Source: Granulicella sp.
GTDB lineage: Bacteria; Acidobacteriota; Terriglobia; Terriglobales; Acidobacteriaceae
Direction of reading: 5' to 3'
Assembly: GCA_003133205.1 (NCBI GenBank)
Contig: PKWK01000169.1
Coordinates: forward strand, 1 to 11,501
Length of the DNA stretch: 11,501 nucleotides
Each line of letters opens with the position of its first letter. Positions within the stretch are counted from its first letter, which is position 1. Shown here one piece after another: positions 6,507 to 11,501 of the stretch. The notes beneath the pieces are model-generated. The model saw nothing but the letters and a program-made list of their open reading frames with translations, ran no database searches and was not told the DNA's origin. The position numbers and the translations under genes are program-made.

Positions 6507-7682
6507 CTATTTCTTCTTGGCGGGCGGTGCTTTGTACGTTTCCGGAACCGACGCCCCAATTCCCTGCAGGATGCCTTTGATCTCCTCAGCATGCGGGCCG
6601 GTCGGGGCAAGCTCCAGATACTTCTGGTACGCCGCTAAGCAATCCGGAGGAGCCGTGATCTTGTTCGTCTTCGGATCGACCGTGGCCTTTTGAATCAGCG
6701 CCTGGCCCTTGATGTAGTATGCGTCCACCTTGGTCGGATCGGCCGTAATCGCCTTGTCTGCGGCAGCGGCTGCGCCGTCCATGTCGTTCGCGTTGAACAG
6801 CGTCGCAGCCTCGTTGAAGTAGTACATTGACGCCTTGGGCGGATCGGCCTTCGCAGCCGCTTCATACGCGTCCGCCGCTTCCTTCGTCTTGCCAGTCTTG
6901 CCCAGTACCTGTCCAAGCTGGTTGTTGGCCGCTGCGGCAAGGTCCGGGCTAGGCTTTGCTGCCGCCGCGTTCAGGCTCAGCGCCTTCTGGTAGGAGGTCG
7001 CTGCCGCGGTGAATTTGTCGGCAACAGTTGGGTCGGCCGTCTTGGCGTCCCGCGCGGCCTTCGCCGCGGCGTTCGCCAAGCCAAGCTGCGCGTCGCCCAG
7101 CGTCTCCCAAAGGATCGGCTCGTCCGGCTTGGCCGTGGTCGCATCCGTCATGGCCTTTACGGCATCGTCGAATTTGCCCGCCGCCGTGGCTTCGCGCGCC
7201 GACTTCAAGAGGTTATTCAGGTTTCCGATCTTGCTGTTCGCAGCCACTACTTCTGCGTTCTTCTTCTTGTACTCTTCAAGGGCTGCCCGATCCGCCGGGC
7301 TCATCTTGTCCATGTACTCCTTGCGGGTCATGTCGAAGTCAAGTGCTTTGTCCTCTCCAGCAGCAATCACCACAGGCAAGAAATCGATGCTGTGCCCTTG
7401 CTGGAAGACTCCCGCGATATAACTGCCCGACTTGATGCCGGTGCCCTTGTAGTTGCCGCTACCGTCGAGGGGGAACGTGTATTCAAATTTCGCCGTCGGG
7501 GAGCTCGGGTTCTTTTCCGTGGTCAGCCGCACCTCGCCGGTGATAATCGGCATGCCTGCAGGGTTCTGCACATGTCCGTGAATGCTCGCTTGCGCCATCA
7601 GCCGCCCCGGCTGTCCCAGCGTCATGAAACCCAGAAAACCTGCCGCCAACGCACCCGCAATCCGCATCCCGAAAATCTTCAT
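6507..7682 (-). CDS. Secreted tetratricopeptide-repeat protein with N-terminal beta domain
   Basis: Start chosen at ATG 7682, where GGAGA lies 5 nt upstream and a signal peptide begins. The frame is open to 7910, but that extension is Cys/Arg-rich and not protein-like. The product is 391 aa. Residues 1-30 are a signal peptide (MKIFGMRIAGALAAGFLGFM, likely cleavage LMA|QAS). Residues about 32-120 (SIHGHVQNPAG, ITGEVRLTT, FPLDGSGNYKGTGIKSGSYIAGVF) look like a carboxypeptidase-regulatory or transthyretin-like beta sandwich. A helical linker (EEYKKKNAEVVAANSKI) leads to Ala-rich TPR units: about 154-187 (ending ATTAKPDE), 190-215, 225-240, 248-281 (QLGQVLGKTGKTKEAADAYE), 284-317 and 320-361. Such TPR arrays are protein-binding scaffolds. 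The C-terminus is Pro/Lys-rich (KAPPAKKK). Transcription ends at the strong hairpin just downstream. Function and partner are unknown. Confidence 0.88.
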   Translation of the reverse strand: MKIFGMRIAGALAAGFLGFMTLGQPGRLMAQASIHGHVQNPAGMPIITGEVRLTTEKNPSSPTAKFEYTFPLDGSGNYKGTGIKSGSYIAGVFQQGHSIDFLPVVIAAGEDKALDFDMTRKEYMDKMSPADRAALEEYKKKNAEVVAANSKIGNLNNLLKSAREATAAGKFDDAVKAMTDATTAKPDEPILWETLGDAQLGLANAAAKAARDAKTADPTVADKFTAAATSYQKALSLNAAAAKPSPDLAAAANNQLGQVLGKTGKTKEAADAYEAAAKADPPKASMYYFNEAATLFNANDMDGAAAAADKAITADPTKVDAYYIKGQALIQKATVDPKTNKITAPPDCLAAYQKYLELAPTGPHAEEIKGILQGIGASVPETYKAPPAKKK

Positions 7683-8009
7683 CGCTCTCTCCCAAACCCT
7701 CTCGTCGCACTCGTTTCGGTGCCCGTCAATCTCTTCGAACCCGTCTCTTCCGTTCCTGGAAGAGGCCTCACAATCTATTCCACGCGTTACACCGGTCATC
7801 CGGCAGTATCGGCGGTCACATCCCGTGCGGCCGCATTGCCAAGTGCCCGGCCGCCGAACCCCGCTTTCGCAGACGCCACCGGACCGACATTCTACGAGCA
7901 GCATGACCAACTTACATGCAATGGCGCGCCCAATTCAACTCCCATCCCTATCATTCCCGCTCAAATCCACCCAATTCAGTGCGGTCAACACCCCAATCTC
8001 TCCTCCACT
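7683..8009. other. Intergenic region upstream of the TPR gene
   Basis: These 327 bases lie between the TPR gene start and the end of the frameshifted DUF2007-like gene. I see no convincing gene on either strand. The region should contain the TPR gene's promoter and the end of the lpxK-operon transcript. No good -35/-10 pair and no intrinsic terminator were found. The one clear structure is the hairpin at 7743-7766. The stretch at about 7930-8015 is pyrimidine-rich on the plus strand. Confidence 0.5.
7743..7766. other. Leader hairpin upstream of the TPR gene
   Basis: CTCTTCC (7745-7751) and GGAAGAG (7758-7764) are perfect inverted repeats around a six-base loop. One T-G wobble and one further pair extend the stem to 9 bp. 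It lies about 60 nt upstream of the TPR start codon, so it would be in the mRNA leader if transcription begins upstream of it. No T-run follows. It could be an operator or an RNA stabiliser. Confidence 0.4.
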
Positions 8010-8275
8010 TCACCCTTCCCCGACGGTTTCCGATTGGTCCCCGGCGGGCTGCTCCAGCAACTCTCGCGCCGCCGCCTCATCCTCTAGCCTCACCTGCAAC
8101 CGTACCCGGAACGCCGACTGCATCAAGTTGTTCGCGTTTTCGCCGACCGGACGCACTCTACCCCGGCCGACTCGAGCATTCCCTTGGCCATCTGCGCCTC
8201 CAGGGGACTCTCAAACCGCCCCACGGTCACCATCCCCTCCGGTGGCGTAGGCTCCGGATCGCCCTCAAAGAACAT
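8010..8275 (-). pseudogene. DUF2007-like (putative signal-transducing protein) gene with a one-base frameshift
   Basis: From ATG 8275 the first frame reads MFFEGDPEPTPPEG, then MVTVGRFESPLEAQMAKGML and ESAGVECVRS, then ends early at TGA 8123-8125 after 50 codons. The next minus-strand frame, entered at 8144, continues as GENANNLMQSAFRVRLQVRL and EDEAAARELLEQPAGDQSET, ending at TGA 8010-8012. Joined, they give an 88-residue protein with the DUF2007 pattern: an ExxxAxxxLExxGI/V-C helix, a GENAN turn, then a LQVR-x-ED-x-AAA-x-ELL helix. One base is missing between about 8144 and 8152. The start is supported by GGAG 7 nt upstream, 21 nt after the DUF3108 stop, so it is the last gene of the lpxK operon. 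DUF2007 proteins are small cytosolic proteins of unknown role. The break may be a real mutation or a sequencing error; no homopolymer explains it. Confidence 0.75.
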
Positions 8276-8296
8276 GATTCCGCTCCAATCTCAAAC

Positions 8297-9172
8297 TCAC
8301 TTGGCTTCGACGCTCTGCAGGTGAAACGTGATCGTCCCCCAGAACAGCCGCGCCCGAATCTGCACCGGCATGTGGCGCGCATCGTCCGTGTACCAGATCC
8401 AGATGTTGCCGCGGTTCTTCACCACGCCCTCTTCGGCGGTCGGCTGCACCCGGATCGTCTGAAACGTCCCCGCCGGCGTCTTGATCTCTTCCTTCGCTTC
8501 CACCTTCATCGTCACCGTCACGGTGCGCATCGCGTCGGCCAGCGGAAACCCGAAATCCTGTCCCACCACCAGCCGCTGCGAAGCCGCATAAAAGATGCCC
8601 GACAACGAGTCCGTCACGCACGCCGGAATCGACGTGGTCTGCGATTTCTGCGTGCCCTTCACCAGGTTCCGCTCCACCTGCGTCTGCTTGCCGGCGGCCG
8701 AGTCAATCGTCAGGTCGCTCGAGACCTGTCGCCGTCCCTCCTGGATCTGCTTCGAGAAAACTGACGAGCAGCCCGTCTTCGTGTCCATTGCCGACTGGAA
8801 CCGGTCGACCACGGGAAACATCATGTTCACCGCGCCCACAGTGTCCGCCGTCGCCGACACCTTCAGTTGGTCACCCTGCTGCTCTAGGTGAAACACCGCC
8901 GTCCCACCGGTGAACACGCGCCAGTCCACCGTGAAGGTCAGCGTCTGCTTGGCCGGAAACGAATAACCGGGCATCGGCGGCTGCAGCGTCGGAATCTGAA
9001 CGGGCGCCGTCGGCTTACTCCCAATCCCCAACAACTGCGCTCGGCCTGTACGCACCACGCCGGCCGCAACCAGCAGGAAGACGCACAAATGGGGGAGAAA
9101 ACGGCGGAACAAACGTCGAGCTTTGTGCAAATGGGTTCCCCGGCAGTTGGGTTTGGGGCGGCTCAAGGCCAC
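8297..9172 (-). CDS. Secreted DUF3108 domain protein
   Basis: The product is 291 aa from GTG 9172, which overlaps the end of the methyltransferase gene by 10 nt. No clear ribosome binding site is seen, and TTG 9166 or later starts are possible. A basic N-terminus (HKARRLFRR) precedes a hydrophobic segment (about 25-40) and a likely signal-peptidase site at GRA|QLL (about 46). The mature part matches the DUF3108 pattern: YSFPAKQTLTFTVDWRVFTGGTAVFHLE (70-97), VVDRFQSAMDTKTGCSSVFSKQIQEGRR (121-148), VTDSLSGIFYAASQRL (186-201), KTPAGTFQTIRVQP (231-244) and GNIWIWYTDDARHMPVQIRARLFWGTITFHL (255-285). DUF3108 proteins are periplasmic or outer-membrane-associated beta-rich proteins without a firmly known function, perhaps lipid- or envelope-related. 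The neighbours lpxK and waaC fit that idea but do not prove it. Confidence 0.88.
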   Translation of the reverse strand: MALSRPKPNCRGTHLHKARRLFRRFLPHLCVFLLVAAGVVRTGRAQLLGIGSKPTAPVQIPTLQPPMPGYSFPAKQTLTFTVDWRVFTGGTAVFHLEQQGDQLKVSATADTVGAVNMMFPVVDRFQSAMDTKTGCSSVFSKQIQEGRRQVSSDLTIDSAAGKQTQVERNLVKGTQKSQTTSIPACVTDSLSGIFYAASQRLVVGQDFGFPLADAMRTVTVTMKVEAKEEIKTPAGTFQTIRVQPTAEEGVVKNRGNIWIWYTDDARHMPVQIRARLFWGTITFHLQSVEAK

Positions 9173-9819
9173 CAGAACGGTCTGCTAAAACCGGCAAGAA
9201 ACATGTGATGTTCGAACATGAACCTCAAGACCAGCGCCACGTAGATCGCGCCAGCCCCCATTAGAGCATTGTACTCGCGGTGTTTGCGATAAAGCGCCGG
9301 CGAGAACCCGCCCCGCTCGCCGTCCGCCGCCGCCCTCGTGGCTCCCGCAGCCGTCAACCTCGGCAGCAACCTCGGCACCCGGCGCGCGTAGGCATCGAAC
9401 TCCGCAAAGTGTTCGCGCAGATACGTTTCCTCTCCCAGAATCGTCGGAATATAAATCGCCGCAAAGAGCCCAGCTAACACCAGCAGGATCAACAGATTCC
9501 AGGCCGCCGCCGCGAATCCGAACGCGATCAGCATCGACCCCAGATACAGCGGATTGCGCGTGTACGCATACGGCCCAGTGGTCGCCAGCTCCGCGTTCTT
9601 TCGCACGTAACCCGATGCGTAGCCGCGCAGCCAGAGCCCCGGAACCACCAGCACCAGGCTCGCCGCCAACGTCCGCCAGCTAGGCCGCGCCAGCCACAGA
9701 AACACCGCCGCAAACGCAAAACCCATCGGCACCCGTATCCGCCGTGCGATCCTCTGCCAACCCGTCCGTCCGCTCACGCTCGCCCGCAAACCTCTCCACG
9801 TACTAGACGATTTTCTCAC
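9163..9819 (-). CDS. Membrane isoprenylcysteine O-methyltransferase-like protein (ICMT/PEMT family)
   Basis: The product is 218 aa from GTG 9819, the first start after an in-frame TAG upstream. The ribosome binding site is weak, so GTG at codon 15 or ATG at codon 32 are alternatives. Hydrophobic segments lie at about 33-44, 51-64, 92-125 and 187-202. The conserved SAM-binding signature of this fold is present: LRGYASGYVRKNAEL then TTGPYAYTRNPLYLGS (64-95), and after the third membrane segment GEETYLREHFAEFDAYARRVPRLLP (129-153). The family methylates small or lipid substrates at the membrane; bacterial substrates are mostly unknown, and bacteria lack prenylated CaaX proteins. An extra C-terminal membrane segment and the tail FLAGFSRPFWWP follow the family core. 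It lies in the lpxK-waaC operon, 53 nt after waaC, with its stop overlapping the next gene, so an envelope-lipid or precursor substrate is possible. Confidence 0.88.
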   Translation of the reverse strand: MRKSSSTWRGLRASVSGRTGWQRIARRIRVPMGFAFAAVFLWLARPSWRTLAASLVLVVPGLWLRGYASGYVRKNAELATTGPYAYTRNPLYLGSMLIAFGFAAAAWNLLILLVLAGLFAAIYIPTILGEETYLREHFAEFDAYARRVPRLLPRLTAAGATRAAADGERGGFSPALYRKHREYNALMGAGAIYVALVLRFMFEHHMFLAGFSRPFWWP

Positions 9820-9872
9820 CTGCCGAGCTTCGTCGCGGATCGGCTATCGCGCGATCTGCAACCTGCAACTGA

Positions 9873-10913
9873 CTAGCCCAGCAACTCCAGTGCCGCCGCC
9901 GCCACCTCATCCGCTTCAATCTGCAACATCCCGGCCTCGGTCTTGCTGCGGCGCTTGTGGCTGGTCTCACTCGTCGCATCGCGGAACACCCGCGAACGAG
10001 TTCCATACGGCCCGTTGCGCGCCGGATCGGTTGGCCCATAGATCCCCACCACCGGCCGCTCCAGTGCCGCCGCCAGATGCAGCGGACCCGTGTCGCCTGC
10101 GATCACCACAACCGCCCGCCGTACCAGTGCAATCAACTGCCCCACCGAGCATTGCACCGCCCGCGCGAACCCCTCGCTCTTTGCGACCGCCTCATCCGCC
10201 TCCGGCGATCCATTCACAGAAGCATTCACCACCGTCCGCACGCCGGCGCGTCCCAACGCCGCGGCCACGCGCCCAAGCCGCTCCGCCGGCCAGACCTTCG
10301 CCCCCCACCCCGCCCCAGGCGAGATCAAACAGAATTTCGCGCGCCCAACCACCCCATCGGCCCAATGCTCATCCTCTTCGTCCATCGGCAGCGCCACGCG
10401 CGCCGGATGCAGCGTCTCTCCCACCGCCCCGCCCAGCAACTCGCAGCCCTGCTCCACCACATGGACCGCGGTCACATCCACCTTCTTGTCATAGACAAGT
10501 CGCGCCGCGCGTTCCCGAGGCTTCTCCGGCCCTGTAAAAACACCCGCCTCAGCCAGCAGTCCCACCGCGGCCGACTTGATCGCACCTTGCATGTCCACGC
10601 ACAGATCGAACCGTTCGTCACGCAACACCTTCCGCAACGCGCGAATCTCCGCGAACGTGTTCGTCGAAAGCGGCCTCCGCTTCCACGCCCTCGTCGGAAT
10701 GCTGTACCACCGGTCCACCATCGCCTTCGACCCAATGCGAAACCCCAGCGAAAGGTCGTCCGGGTCCCCCACGATCTGCAGCAGATCGCTCCACCGGGGC
10801 TCGATCGCCCAGCCGATGAACCAATCCGGATGCGCCGCCCGCAGCGCCGCCACCGCCGGCATCGCATGCAGCACATCGCCCATCGCCCCGATCCGCACAA
10901 TCAGTACTCTCAC
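9873..10913 (-). CDS. waaC: ADP-heptose:LPS heptosyltransferase I (glycosyltransferase family 9)
   Basis: It transfers the first L-glycero-D-manno-heptose from ADP-heptose to Kdo of lipid A-Kdo on the inner face of the cytoplasmic membrane. The product is 346 aa, near the usual 320-350, with a GT-B fold. The N-terminal motif RIGAMGDVLHAMPAV (7-21) contains Asp13, equivalent to the catalytic aspartate of E. coli WaaC. FDLCVDMQGAIKSA (102-115), ISPGAGWGAKVWPAER (197-212) and the donor-site signature IAGDTGPLHLAAALERPVVGIYGPTDP (271-297, Asp274) follow. The start GTG 10913 overlaps the lpxK stop in GTGA, a 4-nt overlap typical of translational coupling; GGAGG lies 10 nt upstream inside lpxK. WaaF (heptosyltransferase II) shares the fold, but the N-terminal region reads more like WaaC. 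Confidence 0.93.
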   Translation of the reverse strand: MRVLIVRIGAMGDVLHAMPAVAALRAAHPDWFIGWAIEPRWSDLLQIVGDPDDLSLGFRIGSKAMVDRWYSIPTRAWKRRPLSTNTFAEIRALRKVLRDERFDLCVDMQGAIKSAAVGLLAEAGVFTGPEKPRERAARLVYDKKVDVTAVHVVEQGCELLGGAVGETLHPARVALPMDEEDEHWADGVVGRAKFCLISPGAGWGAKVWPAERLGRVAAALGRAGVRTVVNASVNGSPEADEAVAKSEGFARAVQCSVGQLIALVRRAVVVIAGDTGPLHLAAALERPVVGIYGPTDPARNGPYGTRSRVFRDATSETSHKRRSKTEAGMLQIEADEVAAAALELLG

Positions 10914-11501
10914 GAGATCCGCGCCTCCAACTCGTGCGCCACGTCATCCGGACTGAGAAACGCGGCCTGCAGTCTCGCAACCAGCAAAGGCGCCGTCGCC
11001 TCAAGTCGCGCGCGCAACTCCGGCGTGAGCTTCACCGCATCTTTTTCCGTTGTGATGAAGGCATCTCCTCCCCACGCATGCAAGGACTCCGTCAGTTGGT
11101 GCATATCCTCCGCCGTATATCGATGGTGGTCGGGGGACGCAATCGAATCAATCACCCGACCGCCTTCGATGCGAAGAGTCTCAACAAAATCCTCCGGCCG
11201 CGCAATGGCACAAAAGGCTACCAACCCGTAGTTCCGGTCGAGCACGTCCGCCGCCTCCGGAAAATCGATCGTTCGCCGAACCGTCCATATCGCCGTGCCC
11301 GCCCTCAACCAGCTCGACAATCGCGGCAACACCCGCTCGCGCTCGGTCTCGCGCACCACCACTGCATCCGCCCGCCGCAGAGCCACCAGCCGCTCCCGCC
11401 GATTGCCCGCCGGCAAAAGCGCGTCGTCTAAGTCCGCCGCCGTCACCAGCACCACGTCCACCGCCCGCGCCAATCCGCGATGCTGAAACCCATCATCCAG
11501 C
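10910..11501 (-). CDS. lpxK: Tetraacyldisaccharide 4'-kinase LpxK, 3' part
   Basis: LpxK phosphorylates the 4' position of the lipid A disaccharide precursor at the inner membrane, using ATP. The N-terminal part, including Walker A, lies beyond the right edge; 196 codons are present, about 55-60% of a typical protein. The first complete residues are LDDGFQHRGLARAVDVVLV, holding the DDGFQH signature that defines LpxK. Other family features are AFCAIARPEDFVETLR, DSIASPDHHRYTAEDM and ITTEKDAVKL near the C-terminus. The codon at 11473 is an internal TTG, not a start, because the frame stays open with clear family sequence to the edge. It is the first visible gene of the minus-strand operon and overlaps waaC by 4 nt. 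No lesion is seen in the visible part. Confidence 0.95.
   Translation of the reverse strand, partial: LDDGFQHRGLARAVDVVLVTAADLDDALLPAGNRRERLVALRRADAVVVRETERERVLPRLSSWLRAGTAIWTVRRTIDFPEAADVLDRNYGLVAFCAIARPEDFVETLRIEGGRVIDSIASPDHHRYTAEDMHQLTESLHAWGGDAFITTEKDAVKLTPELRARLEATAPLLVARLQAAFLSPDDVAHELEARIS

Noticed and set aside
7683..7910. N-terminal extension of the TPR protein to an upstream start
   Set aside because: The extension is Cys/Arg/Gly-rich and would bury an obvious signal peptide that has its own ribosome binding site.
7392..8087. A 231-codon plus-strand open frame across the TPR gene start and the intergenic region
   Set aside because: Low-complexity Ser/Pro/Arg-rich translation with no plausible ribosome binding site or family. 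It overlaps the TPR signal peptide on the other strand and the DUF2007-like gene.
9208..9219. Perfect 12-bp palindrome ATGTTCGAACAT, resembling an operator
   Set aside because: It lies inside the methyltransferase coding sequence (MFEHHMF region), far from any start. It is most simply explained by codon content.
9957..11231. A 424-codon plus-strand open frame opposite waaC and lpxK
   Set aside because: Its translation is rich in His, Arg and Pro with no domain pattern. It is the antisense shadow of GC-rich codons in two well-identified genes.
1..11501. Search for a new defence, toxin-antitoxin, phage, CRISPR or transposon system
   Set aside because: All long genes match housekeeping, envelope or secreted families. 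No transposase, integrase, direct-repeat array or attachment site was seen. Only the left-edge gene could belong to an accessory region, and it is cut off.

Overview
This GC-rich window of about 11.5 kb has the gene content and protein style of an Acidobacteriota chromosome, probably a Terriglobia relative such as Terriglobus, Granulicella or Edaphobacter. That assignment is inferred from how the RecG, LpxK, WaaC and secreted proteins read, and no database search was run. Most of the window is ordinary housekeeping chromosome. I found no convincing new multi-gene defence, toxin or mobile system, no tRNA or rRNA, and no CRISPR array.

Layout from left to right: (1) The left edge holds the 5' part of a minus-strand gene of a poorly characterised family, possibly related to uracil-DNA glycosylases, in DNA visibly poorer in G+C than the rest. 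(2) Divergent from it is a secreted alpha/beta-hydrolase esterase (+), followed by a strong hairpin shared with a convergent gene. (3) That gene encodes a small secreted Gln/Tyr/Asp-rich protein (-). (4) recG (+) follows, with a lysine-rich insertion encoded partly by a degenerate octanucleotide repeat. (5) A dispersed-repeat-like sequence lies between recG and the convergent moeA-moaC pair (-), which serves molybdenum cofactor biosynthesis. (6) Next is a secreted TPR protein (-) with a good Rho-independent terminator. (7) The right third is a compact minus-strand envelope operon, read right to left as lpxK (partial), waaC, an isoprenylcysteine-type methyltransferase, a secreted DUF3108 protein, and a DUF2007-like gene broken by a one-base frameshift.

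Functionally, lpxK and waaC act in sequence in outer-membrane lipopolysaccharide assembly (lipid A 4'-phosphorylation, then addition of the first heptose). The membrane methyltransferase and DUF3108 protein are tightly coupled to them and may share an envelope role. MoeA and MoaC act at the molybdenum-insertion and cyclic-pyranopterin steps of the same cofactor pathway.

The points most worth checking are the frameshifted DUF2007 gene, which is not visible to simple ORF calling, and a second apparent single-base lesion at the 3' end of the esterase gene. Others are the octamer repeats in recG, the intergenic dispersed repeat, and the unassigned gene at the left edge.
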